Source: Miscanthus floridulus (Eukaryota; Streptophyta; Magnoliopsida; Poales; Poaceae). Taken from it: 64,000 nucleotides of DNA. Shown here one piece after another: positions 20,854-33,699 of this stretch. The notes beneath the pieces are model-generated. The model was not told the DNA's origin, did no database searches, and was given only the letters and a program-made list of their open reading frames with translations. How positions within the stretch are numbered: position 1 is the stretch's first letter; the number at the start of each line of letters is the position of its first letter. The translations under genes and the position numbers were made by a program. The stretch spans positions 86,127,410-86,191,409 of the forward strand of contig NC_089587.1 in NCBI RefSeq assembly GCF_019320115.1, read 5' to 3'.

Positions 20854-23800
20854 TATTGTAGAACCGACCAATTTATAAGAGTACAAGTACAATGGCAGCC
20901 CGCAAGCGGTCGCACTGTCATACTTGAACCCATATAAACCCGGTAGTCCATCGAGTACCACGACGGGTCTCGATAAACGATTTACAACAACCAAGATCGT
21001 ACATGATTCAACATACATGTCACATATTACATAAAGTTCACAGATACCTTTCCATCATCAGAGTATGAAACAAAGTTATTACAAACCAAGTTTAATGGAT
21101 AAAAGCGGAAGCAAATTAAGTTTGAAAGTAGCATTTGCCAACATAGTTTGATATTGTGCCAACATACGATCACAGTCCACAAAAGCATGTAGAGGGATTA
21201 ATAAAGAAGCCTGCCCAAGGCTTACTCCTCATCCACAGCGGGATAGAAGCAACTCTTGCAATAACCATGATACACAGTGCCATCTGCAACAATGGGAAAT
21301 AAACCTTGAGTATGAGAAGGTACTCAGCTAGACTTACCCATCATAAACCGGAAATAAAATGACTCCAAGGATCATACAAGGCTGTATAAGTGGATGTAGC
21401 TTGACAACATTTTGCATAAAAGGCGATTAACTCAGTTATACAATTATAATTCTATTATCAAGTTAATTATGACTATCCATCTCTATATTAGCAACCATCC
21501 TGTGCCAAACATGTGGTATATCATTTTAAGAACATACGATAGTAACCATAGCAGGTATTGTAATTCCATGTTCATTTGAACCACCATATTCTATAGTACA
21601 ATCACTACGATGTTGGGGCTAGCCAAGTTTCTCACTATCCAGGAGAGACCACGATTTGAATTGATTTCAACCAGCTAGGAATTTATTCCTAACACAAACC
21701 CAGGCAAACCAGATCAACGGTCACCTTAGGTCACCTTTGGTACAACTCAAGTACACATTTCACGGGTTCGCCCAGCGCCGCACAATCAGGGACAACCAAA
21801 TGCCAGGACATTCAGGCCCAGCCTGCCCTTAGGCTCAGTCTGGCTCCCCACACATCCTTACTACCATCCAGAGTGCGCACTCTTATAGAGCGGGGCCTGG
21901 CCTGAGTTGAGCTACTCAGCTTCGCGGTCGGAATGAGTTATCCGGCCAGCTAAGTGATAGGCATGTGTTTAATCTTGTTAGAAGTGCCAACAATGGTACG
22001 GTCCTTAATCGGCATAGACGAAATCACATGAGTCAACCCACTATAGACTCTACCTAGCCTTGATTTACTTTTACCCCATGGTTCTTTTCCATGATAGCAA
22101 ATATAGCCAACCGTGCTTCGGTATCCACCTATATCTCATAGGTGACAGGAAATCACCCGACTTCTACCGGTCTAAGCATGGCTAAGCATATATTCGATCC
22201 TAGACCTATATAGGGTTAAAGGTACTTTTCTGGACAAGGAATTTATATGCATCAGTGGTTCCAATCAACTCTTATAACCTAATGCATCAATCATAAGGAC
22301 TTGAGTAATATTTTGTAAAATACTAGGAGACTTAGAATGCTCTGAGGCTTGCCTTTCAGAAAGGAAGTGGGGCGGTGATCAGGGCACTCTAGATGCTCTT
22401 CTGGGTTCTGCTCCTCGCCTTTGGGAGCTGCGTCTTGAGGAATCTTCTGCTGGTCCCCTTCCTCTCCTTCGTTGAACTCCAGCAACGTTATCTCCTCTGT
22501 CGATCCTAGATGCATGAGTATGGTATAAGATATTGCGAATGCATATATGCTGACAAGTATAGTATGATGACACATGATGAATGCATCCTTGTACATATTC
22601 TTAACATCATGGTGTTAAACTAATAACAAGTGCATCACATTTACTGAGTATGTGCATATCTCTTCTTGATTATTTAATTAACTACTTCAACAATGTATCT
22701 ACTATATCACAAAAGAGCAGCTACTCATTTTACTCATAACTGAAGTTCTACTTATCTAAATGCTCTGATCTTAGACTTTTTGGAAAGCATATAAAATTAT
22801 CTACAAGTTTCCTTTAATACTCTCACTGTGATTCAAGAGTTAAATTGGGCAAACAAATCATTCAATCAAATCTGTCCAGAAAATGAACCTTTCGGACAGC
22901 AAACTTGTAACAGCTAGAACTCAAAAACCCTAAGTCCTATGGCTGTGAAAATTTAACACAAGATAGATTAGTAAGTTATCTACAACTTTGTTATTAACAA
23001 GTTTTACAGTATAGACCATTATCCATATGAAATCATCCACACAATCAAAACTATACATGCAGTCCTGTATTTGAATGATGAAGCGATAATTAGTTATTTG
23101 TATACAACCAATGGCTTCTAAATTTTACCATTGACATCAACAGTTACTATGCATCATAAGAACCATAGAAAACATCATGCTTAATCACAATCTAATTATT
23201 TCAATGCCTGCATCATAAATTCTCAAAAATTTACAGTGGCTTACTAATGCTACCAGTAGACCACTGTAAAAGTTTCATGCCATTTTACCAAGCAAAACAT
23301 CCTATGCAAAAATAACAAGGCAGAAAGGCTTAAAATAGCATAAATAGAAAACTCTAGTGAAAAGTGTCAAGCAATAGATTTTATATTTTTCTTAGCATCC
23401 ATATGGTACTAGGACAACCTCCAACAAATTTCATGAATATTGGATTCATAAATAATTTATAAAAAATCATACAAGGATCACCTAATTATAAAAGGAAAAT
23501 CTATAACTAAAAATCTATTCATGCACTAACCCTCAAATTTTTACTAGAGCTTATAATTGTCAAGAACAGCTCACCACATAAATTTCATAATTTTTGGAGC
23601 ACATGAACTCTAGATATAAATTAAACAAATTTACATACATTTAAAAACACATTTCAAGTTTCATTTTAAATCTTCTAGAAGCTCCACTACAAATGCTAAT
23701 ATCATATTTTTCATAAATACTACACTTCCTAAGGAACTCTACAAAATTTGGTTCATGAATTTTGGATCTCTATAGCTCAACTTATCAATTTTCAAAGTTG

Positions 23801-25461
23801 CACACAAAAACAGGAATAAATGGACTAGCTTTTTCTGAACTGAGTCACTGATAGACGGGGTCCACCAGTTAGATGGACCCATGCACCAGCGACCAAAAAC
23901 AGGGGAGGCGGTGCTGTTCGACGCAGGTCGGCTGGGGTTTGCCGACGGCAACCCCTCCGGCGATGGAACCTCGACTACTATGAATCCCTCGACCTGGCGC
24001 ACACGCTATGATAGCTAGGTGGACTGATCTACGACGCAAAGGACGATGGTGGTGGCCATGGTGGCTCGGCGGTGTAGGTCGACGGCGCTATGTCGGTGGT
24101 GACCATGGCGACTCAAGATAAAGCTCGGACGAGCATCTACTAACCCTAGCGAACCTAGCGCACAAGCTAACACTGGGAATGATGGACGGAGGTGTCCTAG
24201 CCACGGTGACGGTGCTCGGTGGCGGAGCACCGACGAGGTTGTGCGTGGTACGGTGGCTTACCAAGCATGGTCAGTGAGCACGGGCGGGCGCGGCGAGTCT
24301 CAGGGGTGATGGTGGAGTGGTTGCGATGGCGAATGGGTGAGGTGGAGCTAGCCGGTGCCGGGAATGGCGACGGCAGAAGCTCAGTGCTGCAGCGGCTGCT
24401 GTGTTGCGTTGGTCGGCGAAGGAGGAGGTAGTGCAAGGCAAAATGGGAGTACGGGCATCATGGGCGAGCGATGGGGCTGATAAGGGCGTGCTTTGGCCCG
24501 ACATGGCCGCGCTGGGTAGGGCGTCGGTGACGTGCGGCTTCGCCAGCGGCTCCACACGGTGGCCCAAGCCTGGTGCTGGTCGGCCACTGAAAGCTGGCTG
24601 ATTTAGTCATCAGCGTCCGCGAGTTGGCCTAACAGCGTGATTTCTAAGCTTCCAAACTCCTAAACGATAGCGAATACGTGCACACTTCCAAAACCAAAAT
24701 CGTAGAGCTATATACCAGCTACAAAGTTGCTTAAGATACTTTCTCCTAATTCATAATGAATAGAGAGTAAAATCAGCCTAAAGTGGAGCTTGTCAAACTG
24801 TCAGTCGAGCATGACTTAGAAAATTTCTCTAAGTGTTGACAACAATGCATTGATGATTCTTGTGAGCCTAATTCAAGCATGTTAGGAGATTAACCAGTCT
24901 ATGACCCAAAAATAAAAGTTGTTCCTCTTACCAAATACTACAACTTTGCTTTAGTGACCACCTCCATGCAAGGTCTCTAGCACATAGTTCAAACTTGGTC
25001 AAACATGCTACATTCGAAAGATGGCTTATTCATGAACTATGACTTGGTGACCACTTTAGCCCTAACCATGAATACCAAAGTTGTTCATAATGATCATCTA
25101 AACATGTTTAAGCTATTTGTAAGGTCACACAATCCTTTCAAGAATTGGTTACACATAGAGCTTCTCAGTTCCACACAGCATCACTTAAGTACTTGATTAG
25201 ACAATGTGATCTTCATGAACATTGTTCCACTAGTCATCATAAGTGTAGCTAATATGTTTTAGTGACTTACATTCATCATTTACATGTATTCACTCATGCT
25301 CATTTGCATAGATACAAGGAAACATGAAATAACAAGCAATGTTGCATATGTTTCAATCAAATGTTTCAATTGTAAAAGCTTAAATATGAATGCTTGATGC
25401 TCATGCTCATGCTCATGCAATGCAAGTCAATTTATGCAAGGCTAACACCTAGGGTGTTACA
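20854..25461 (-). repeat. Tekay element 5' LTR
   Basis: This 4608-bp LTR starts TATTGTAGAACC on the plus strand, a decayed form of the TGTCGCAGAACC seen at 9579, and ends GGTGTTACA at 25461. It lacks about 51 bp near 23206 that the other LTR has. It carries an extra AT-rich stretch of about 35 bp near 23482-23518. The rest aligns base for base with mainly transition differences. The GC-rich island is at about 23870-24600. Confidence 0.92.
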
Positions 25462-27277
25462 ACGACCATGTCTCTGGTCAGACAAGTGCTGCCCATGGCG
25501 CCACCTGTGCCCTCGATGGGATGGGCGGACGTGGGGGCCCAAGGGGTGCCTTCGGAGGTCACCGAGCAGCCGGCGATGGTGGCAATACCACTGCCAATGA
25601 ATGGCGGATGGGGCTACCGACCGCACTCATGACACCAACCGTGGTTTGCATGACATAGCCGGTCGTGACCCCACCAATGTAGGTGGAGGTGGCGGCAGCT
25701 ATGATAGGCGAGTCACATCTGGGCACTATCGTAGTGATGCCTGAGGTACCGGCATGACCCATGCCATTGGCAGCCTAAGCGACGGGGTCTGGTGTGGGCT
25801 GGAAGGAGGGGGACACAACCGAGGGGTCCCCGAATGTCATGGTGGTGGGAGAGATGTCGGTGCCCATACCGCTAACCCCTTCTATCGCTGGCAGGGGCGT
25901 CCCGGCAGGAATGTCACGGCGAGAGGGCTTGGCAGCGCTTGGAGCTAGTAGGGAGCCATCTCTTGCCCTAACATTGGTGGGCGGTGACTCCCCTATGTGG
26001 GGCGAGCCCCACCTCTGATGGACAAATCCATAGGACCCAATGTTGATGCTCTTCACCCTCAATGCCGCCGCCAAGAGCATGGAGCAGGAGAGCCTCGATG
26101 TGGGAGTCATGTCCATGCTCGAAGCCTTGGACCATGCCTGGGGTGCCTTGGCCGACGTTGTCATTCCCGCTGGCCGGGTATTTGCTTGATCCTACTTCCT
26201 GCCCTTTCCTTTCTCCATATATTTTTGTGTTTTGACCATCATCTTCTTTTAGTCCCTCATTGCTCATAGTCAGGGGAAGTCATGGTTCCTTCATGTGCAA
26301 AAGGAAAACTGGGACCACCTCATCAAGGAGGCATGGCTGCACGGGAAGGTGACGTCTCATCTTGCTGCCGCCTAGCAAAAGGTGGTTGAGCTGACTCCCC
26401 TTGCTGAGGAGGCAGGTAGTCTTCAGTCACGGGTAGCCAAGGCCTATCGACATGCTGACAAGGCCAAGAGGGTGTTTGAGGCCCTATCAGTGAGGTCACA
26501 GAGGGACGATGAGGAGGCCACCAAGGTTTGGAAGGAGAGGGACGAGCTACTCTAGAAGGACACCAAGACTTGCCGGTAGATCCTTGACCTTCTAGCCAAT
26601 CTTGAGAAGGAAAGGGAGCTGAAGCTAGGGGCCGTGGAGAAGCTCACGGCTCTAGAAAAGAGGGTGAGCCTACATGTCGCGGCAATTGCACGGCTACGCA
26701 AGGAGCGGGATGAGCTGCTCCAAACCATAGAGAGGCTTCACTCGGAGCATGGTGCGGCTTGCGAAGAGTGTGACCAGGCATCTGAGAGTGTGACTAGGCT
26801 AGCCAAGAGCACGACGGCGCATAGCAGAAGGTCAGCTCCCTCTAGGCCGAGCTCAAAAACATGACAGCCTAGAAGCTAGAGGCTGAGAGTGTCACTGTCG
26901 GGCTAGCAATGGACCTCGCCAAGGAGAGGAGGAATCTTTAGGTGGAGAGAGATGAGCTCGGTATCCTAAGCTCCGCCCTCAGAGTGGTCTATGATGACCT
27001 TTAGGTGGTGTGGTCAGAGGGGACCAGCTCAGTCACCGTCTGTGCTGTCGAGATCATGACTTGGGTGTGCCAGCTTAAGAGGAATGCCCTTTGAGCTAGG
27101 GTTAATCAATCCTTTGTGATTTCTCATTCTTATTATGGGGACAACATCGACCTAGAGGTGATGAGCCATGGCTTTGCGTCTGGCTATGAAGTCCACGAGA
27201 TGGAGGAGATGGAAGCGGCGATGGCTCCCCTTTCATCAGACCTGGTGGATGGGATAGAAGACATAGTTCTCCCCTAG
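25462..27277 (+). pseudogene. Element H antisense accessory ORF, 3' part with coiled coil
   Basis: The plus-strand text resumes after the Tekay insertion with MSLVRQVLPMAPPV and a Pro/Gly/Ala-rich linker, then LEALDHAWGALADVV before a probable intron (about 26178-26274). A long coiled coil follows: LIKEAWLHGKV, AKRVFEALSV, KVWKERDELL, and the best open block 26634-26864 with ALEKRVSLHVAAIARLRKERDELLQTIERL split over heptads. The C-terminus (GFASGYEVHEMEEMEAAM, then DGIEDIVLP) ends at a TAG at 27275-27277. Several TAG stops interrupt it. Antisense accessory ORFs are known in Tat elements; the protein role is unknown. Confidence 0.7.
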
Positions 27278-30200
27278 AGGGGCTAGTTATTTAGATTGGT
27301 TGGATGATCATTATTGTAATCAGCGGACAAGTGTCGACCCTTGTGTTTCATAAAAACAAACTCGTCATTTCATTTCATTTGATTGAATTTGTTTTTCCTT
27401 CCTTTTTATGTGTGAAAAAGGGGTTAATGCATTTCGACCCTTCCATTTGTTAAGATCATAGAGCTCAAGGTATAGGACGGAAACTCTGATCATGCTAGTG
27501 AGCAAAGATGCCATAGCCACCGAGGCGTAGGTCTCTCATAGTTTGACTAGCCTTGCTTAGTCATTTGTTTCCGTAGACCTTGCCACTCAGTTTAATGTGA
27601 GGAAGAGGTCGGGCATGGCAACTGTTTCAGAAAAGGTGTATTTATACCCTTATCAGCTCCTAAGTGAGACCTAACCCCTTGTCGTTGCTAGGGTTGGGTG
27701 TCACTAAAGATCGAGGAGAGTATAGCAAAACTAGTAGGAGAAAGCATCTCTTGTTTTTGTGCATACCCCCTCCTTAGGATCTGAGTTTCATTCTGCGACC
27801 ATGCATTTAGTCGCCTTGTGAGTCCAACTTTCCTCAAGCCCCCACATGTAGCAAGGGTCCGATCAAGGGTCAGCTCATCTTTGTTATCGTTGCCCCATCC
27901 ATGGTTTCCATAACCGGAGGGGTTGAGCTAACGTCACTTGCCTCAATGGCTCGAGTGTCGTGCTCGATGAGCTCACTAATGGGCATGTTCGAGTGGAATC
28001 TGGGTCCGTCTTGCATGATGGGGTTGGCATAGCCCTCATGGAGCATTCCACTACTCCTAAACCCACCTTCTAGCAGATTCCCGTGCTGTTCTAGAGGGCG
28101 ACTCAGGTGGCCCGATGGCCTTCCCTCAATGGGGATTCTGTGGGCTTGGCTTGAGGTTTGGATCAAACGAGATGGTCGAGATGACCCTATCCACCTATAA
28201 ATGGGTCAGGTGAAGGCCACTGGGGCTCATCTGTGTTTTCCTCCCTAGCGCTGTTCGACGTGAGGCGGCCTTGGGCCCTTCGTGGGCCAGCCTTCAAACC
28301 CTGGTCTCTCGATTTTAGGTAGGGTGTCTCAAGCCCCAGAGCCCCATGGGGGTCTGTAGGGGTCAGCCAGATTTCATGTGTCACCCCATGCTTGGTTTCC
28401 GCAACTAGAGGGGCTGAGCTAACGACACTTGTCTCGATGGCTCGAGTGTTGCACTCGATGGCTCGCTAACGGGCACATTCGAGTGGAATCCAGGTCCATC
28501 ATCCGCTGACATGGTCGGCATAGCCCTTATGTGGCATTCCACTGCTCCTTAACCTCCCTTCTCGTAGATGCCTATGTCACTTTGGAGTGACTCAGGTGGC
28601 CCACTGGCCTCTCCTCGATGGAGATTCTATGCGCTTCGCTCGAGGTTAGGATCAAACAAGAAAGGTCTAGATGTCCCTATCCGCTTCTAAGCGGGGTCAA
28701 GCAAGGCCACTAGGGCTCATCTTAGTTTTTCTCCCCTAGCTCTGTTTGACGTGAGGTAGCCTTAAGCCCTTTGCGGGCTAGCCTTGGAACATCAGTCGGT
28801 CGCCACTCATGTCGAATGAGACGACTATCGCTTCGTGATGAAACGCGAAGCGTTGTGATGCAATAACTGCATATGCAATGCTTGGATGTATGAGATGAAT
28901 GTATTAATGAATGCATGAATGAATGTATGAATGCCTACATGAGAATGGATGAACGAAAGTTTATGTATTGGAAAAGTAAAGTGGGAATCGATAAAGTTAC
29001 CTCGATGGCTCGAGGGACAGGTTCGGGGAGCTCTTACCAGATATGTCCATGTGGGGTCCAGGTCCAATATTCATGATGGAGCTAGTGTAACCTACATGGG
29101 GTATCCCACTACTCCCTATCCATCACTCGACAGCGGCCCGAGCCATTCGATCGATTTGGGTGACCTACCGGTCTTTCCTTGATGGAGATTCCATAGGTGG
29201 GCCCCTCCAAACCCTTCCCAAGAAGGTGGAGGCTAAAGCTTGGGGTGCAGGGACAAACACTCTGATCACACTAGTGAGCAAAGACACCATAGCCATTGAG
29301 GCATAGGTGTCTCATAGTCCAACTAGCTTTAATCAGTGCTTGTCTTCGGACACCTTGCCTCTAGTTTTTAATGTGAGGAGGGGTCAGACATAGAGAATGT
29401 CTACCAAATAGACACTCTTGCTAGCCCCCGAGTGATGCCCGACCCCCTACCATTGCTAGGGTTGGAGGCTTAGTAGCAAAATTAATGTGCATAAAGTAAG
29501 GGTGGCCTGTCTCTCGGCAGCGGCTTTGAGCCATTCGACTGACCTAGGCACAAGATTTACCTCGATGGTAAGAGTGATGGGTTCAGGGAGCTCTTATAGG
29601 ATATGATCGAGCGGGATCTGGGTCCATCGTTCATGATGGGGTCAGCATAACCCGTGTGGGGCATCCTGCTGCTCCCTACCCATTTCTCAGCAGTGGCCAA
29701 GCCGTCTGATTGACTTGTGTTACCTACTAAGATGGGACTTACCTATGGAGATAGAGGATGAGAACATCCCATGTAAGAATTTAGTTAGGTAGATAAGCCC
29801 GGCGATGAACTTGTAATAAATGGACAAGCTCTTAAATTTCGTTATGGCCAAACAGTTTTTAGCCCTTCTCCCCCTTTTTGTATAAAAAGGTTAGTGCATT
29901 TCGACCCTCTCCGTCATTAAGGTCACAAAGCTTGGGGTGTGGGTGAGCAAATTCTAATCATGCTGGTGAGCAAAGGCACCATAGCTGCTAAGGCATAGTT
30001 TTTTGCAGTCCAACCAGTTATACTCAGACCTTGTTCCCGTAACCCTAGCTCCTAGGTCTTAACATGAGAGGGGTTGGGCATGGAGAATGTTTGCCAGGCG
30101 GATAGACTCTTAAATGCGTCCCAACACTTTTTGTGACTAAGGCAAAAAATCCTAGGTGTGGAAAGAAAACTCTGATCACGCTGGTGAGCAAAGGCGTCGG

Positions 30201-30419
30201 TTTCTCGCAGTCCGACTAGTTTTACTCAGTGCTTGTTTCCACAAACTTCGCTTTTGGGCCTTAATCATGAGAAAGGGTAGGACGTAGAGACTATCTACCA
30301 GATGGATATGCTCTTATTAGCCCTCGAGCGAGGCCCAACCCCCCATCATTGCTAGGGTCGAGAGTCACTAAAGGTTGGGGAGTTCGATAGCGAAAGTAAT
30401 AAGAGAAAGTGTGTGTTTA
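27278..30419. repeat. Element H 3' spacer with two alternating diverged repeat families
   Basis: This 3.1-kb stretch between the accessory ORF and pol has no credible ORF. One repeat, with the core ctctgatcatgctagtgagc, recurs near 27475, 29250, 29945 and 30165, each followed by a gtccaactag and a gaggggtcgggcatgga block over about 150 bp. A second, with cctcgatggctcgag and a ggcatagccc / ccactactcc block, recurs near 27890-28200, 28390-28700, 28990-29120 and 29555-29700. Such tandemised 3' spacers are known for Tat-type elements and can seed satellites. Confidence 0.75.
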
Positions 30420-31660
30420 TTAAGGGTAGAAGCGACGTAGCTGCTCAATGTTCCAAGCATTGGCGAAGACCTTGCCGTCGATGGTCTTGAGCTTGTGGGC
30501 ATCTGGTCGGAGCACCTCCATGATGACATACAGTCCCTCCCATAGTGGAGAGAGCTTATGGCGGTCCTTGCTGCTCTGGATGAGACGAAGAACTAGGTCT
30601 TAGATGTTGAAGGCCTGACCCCACACTCATCGGTTGTGATACTGGTGCAATGCTTACTAGTACTCGGCCCAACAGAGGAGGGCAACATCGTGTGCTTCAT
30701 CTAGATGGTCTATGGCATCCTCAAGGGATGCCTTGGCTCCCTATTCGTCGTACGCCATGACCCTTGGTGCTCCATAGTTAAGGTCGATCAAGAGGACAGC
30801 CTTAGAACCATAGATCATAAAGAATGGCGTGTAGTTGGTGGCCCAGCTAGGGGTCGTCCTTAGGCTCCGAAGCACCACATGAAGCTCTATGACCCATCAT
30901 CCACCAAACTTATTTAACCAGTTGAAGATCCTAGACTTGAGGCCCTATAGGACCATGCCGTTTACATGCTAGACCTACCCATTCGTGTGGGGTGCGCTAT
31001 AGTGGCCTAGTCGACGTAGATGTGATACTCATCGTAGAACTAGAGGAACTTCTTGTCAGTGAACTATGTGCCATTGTCCGTGATAATGGAGTTCAGTACT
31101 CCAAAGCAATGGACGATGTAGAGGAAGAACAGCATGGCCTGCTCAAACTTGATTGCGAAGATCGGCTGAGCCTCTATCCACTTTGTAAACTTGTCTACTA
31201 TGACAAGCAAGTGGGTGTAGCCCTAGGCGCTCTTTTGAGAGGTCCTATAAGATCAGGCCCCTAGACTAGGAATGGCCACATGATGGGGATCATCTAGAGT
31301 GCTTGGGCTGCTAGGTGGGTCTACCGAGCGTAGTACTGACACCTTTTGTAGGTGCGCACAATCTGTTTGACGTTGGCTACTATGGTTGGCTAGTAGAAGC
31401 CTTAACGGAATGCATTTTCGATGAGGGTTCTCAGCGCGACATGGTGACCGTAGACCCCATCATGGATATCACTCAATAGTTGCTTCCCCTGTTCGATAGG
31501 GATGCAGTGCTACAGGATCCCGGTGTGGCTTCACTTGTAGAGTTTGCCCTCAACAAGGACAAAGGACTTGGTGTGATGCGCGAGCCACCAAGATTCTGTC
31601 TTGTCTGTCAGTAGTGCCTCATGGAGGAGGTTAGTTGAGGTAAGGTGTCTTCTAGTCAAC
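30420..31660 (-). pseudogene. Element H integrase
   Basis: The minus-strand translation, in more than one frame, shows the integrase zinc region (LRTLIENAFR, then C-x2-C in YKRCQYY), the core with GPDLIGPLKRA and IITDNG, and the very end of the polyprotein, FANAWNIEQLRRFYP, followed by TAA at 30420-30422. That end is typical of Tat pol and gives a firm 3' limit for H pol. Many TAG stops and frame changes destroy the middle, and the region of the catalytic glutamate is not recognisable. Confidence 0.7.
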
Positions 31661-32215
31661 CAGAGGGTCAGGCTCTATCGTTGGATCCTCATCGAGCTCC
31701 ATGACTTCAGGGTCGGATGGAGCCGATGGTTGGTCAGCCTCCGAGCCTAGGGTAGGAGGCCCATCACCAGCTTGTTTTGGCTCCTTGTAGCGGACCGAGG
31801 GCTCGTGCTGATCACTAGCAAAGATGCCTATCGGCATTGGCTCTTGACCGAACGCTGCCTTTGCCACCGCGTTGGCCACCTCATTGAGACACCTTGGGAT
31901 ATGATTGAGCTTGAGGCCGTCAAACTTGTCCTCTAGGTGGTAGACTTCTTGATAGTATGCAGCCATCTTAGCATTGTGGTAGCTCGACTCCTTTATGACT
32001 TGGTTGATGACTAGCTAGGAGTTGCCCTAGACATCGAGGCATTGGATACCAAGCTCGATGGTGATGCACAGGCCATTGATGAGCGCCTCACATTTGGCCA
32101 CATTGTTGGAGGAGGGAAAATGGATGCCAACCATGTACCTCATGTGTACCCAAGGGGCAAAATGAAGACCAGCCCTGCGTCGGTGCCTTTCTTCATCAGT
32201 GATCCATCAAAGTAC
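31652..32215 (-). pseudogene. Element H second (archaeal-type) RNase H
   Basis: The text MYFDGSLMKKG, then KCEALINGL, then a GNS block and KMAAYYQEVYHLEDKFDGLKLNHIP (split over the open block 31652-31966), parallels the second RNase H of element A. The first Asp and the Glu are present. The third catalytic residue has become Asn (GNS instead of GDS). Two stops lie around it. After the domain an acidic linker (EVMELDEDPTIEPDPLVD) leads to integrase. Confidence 0.68.
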
Positions 32216-32229
32216 ATCGTCTAGTACTC

Positions 32230-33600
32230 TTAGTCGACGACCACTAGTGGCATTTGGACCTCAATCCACTCTACAATGAAATCAGCCAGCACTTGGGACT
32301 TGATGGCCGTTCGGGAGACATACGTAATGCCTTGACCCATCCGCTCAAGCACCCACTTCATGATCATTCCTGTGGCATCCTGGTTTTGGACGACCTCGTT
32401 GAGGGGAAAGGACATCACGACTGTCACCAGATGTGACTTGAAGTAGTGGCGTAGCTTCCTCTTAGCGATGAGGATGGCGTACATGAGCTTCTGGATTTAG
32501 GGGTAGCAGGTCTTGGAATCATACAAGACCTCGCTAATGATGTACACTAGGTGCTATACTTTGAGGGCATGTCCCTCTTCTTCTCACACCACCACCAAAG
32601 CGGCACTGACCACCTATGTGGTGGCCATGATGTAGAGCAAAAGTGGTTCTCCGTCGATCAGAGGAACCCTAATCAGGGCCTTCATCAGAAGTTGCTTGAC
32701 TATGTCAAGTGCTTCCTAGGCTTCGGGCATCCACTCAAAATGGCCGGCCTTCTTCAGAAGCCGATAGAGGGGGAGGCCTCATTAGCCAAGGCAAGAGATG
32801 AAATGGCTAAGCATGGTGAGGCACCCCTTAACTTGCTATACCCCTTTATGTTCTAAATCTGGCCCATCCTTGTGATGGCTGAGATCTTCTCTGAGTTGGC
32901 TTCGATGCCATGCTCAGAGACAATGAAACCAAGCAGCATACCCCTTGGGACCCTGAAAACGCACTTCTCAGGGTTGAGCTTAATGCCATTCGCTTGGAGT
33001 TTCATGAAGGTCTACTCTAGGTCAGCTATGACCTAGTCAGCCCATTTGGACTTGACCATGATGTGGTCCACGTAGGCCTCAATGGTCCACCCAATGAGGT
33101 CCCTAAAGCACTTAAGCATACAACACTAGTAAGTAGCCCCAGTGTTCTTTAGACCGAACGGCATTGTGACGTAGCAGAACGATCCGAAAGGGGTGATGAA
33201 AGATGTTGCGAGCTGGTCAAACTCTTTCATCGTGATTTGATGGTACCCAGAGTATGCATCAAGGAAGTAAATGGTTTCGCACCCTGAGGTAGAGTCGAGT
33301 ACTTGGTCTATGTGTTGCAAAGGAAACGGATCCTTTAGACACGCTTTATTGAGACCTGTGTAGTCAACACACATTTTCTATTTCCCACTCTTCTTTTGTA
33401 CAAGAATGGGATTGGCTAACCACTCAAGATGGTACACTTCCTTGATGAACCTAGCCATCAAAAGCTTTATGATCTCCTCACTGATGGCTCTATGTTTCCC
33501 CTCGTCAAAGTGACATAGGCATTGTTTCACTAGCTTGGAGCCTGGCTTGATCTTCAAGGTATGCTCGGTGACTTCTCTTGGAATGCCTGGCATGTCCTAG
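32230..33600 (-). pseudogene. Element H reverse transcriptase and first RNase H
   Basis: Blocks in order are: KIKPGSKLVKQ and FDEGKHRAISEEI (33378-33593), CVDYTGLNKACLKDPFPL and FLDAYSGYHQITMKE (33126-33374), then a YVDH box where YVDD is expected (33063-33074), LNPEKCVFRVPRG, and the RNase H C-terminal part (32230-32484) with AKRKLRHYFKSHLVTVV. The second catalytic aspartate of RT is therefore replaced by histidine. Stops separate the blocks. The order matches a Ty3 pol. Confidence 0.8.
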
Positions 33601-33699
33601 GGTTTCTACGCAAAGATGTCTTTGTTGGTGCGGAGGAAGTCGACGAGCGTGCTTTCCTATTCGGAGGAAAGTGCGGTGCCAATGCGCACCACTTTGCTT

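Larger units (their letters stand above)
9579..25461 (-). mobile_element. Complete Tekay-lineage chromovirus with 4.6-kb LTRs
   Basis: Two long LTRs (9579-14183 and 20854-25461) flank a minus-strand internal region with PBS (20840-20851), an extra ORF0, gag, protease, RT, RNase H, integrase with a C-terminal chromodomain, and a PPT (14200-14184). The chromodomain, the Met-tRNA type PBS, the upstream ORF0 and the very long LTRs fit the Tekay/Del group (rice RIRE3 and RIRE8 are relatives as I recall). The flanks are gcgac (9574-9578) and acgac (25462-25466), a 5-bp TSD with one CpG-type change. It is inserted in the accessory ORF of H. Stops, frameshifts and lost zinc and catalytic residues make it non-functional. 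Confidence 0.9.
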
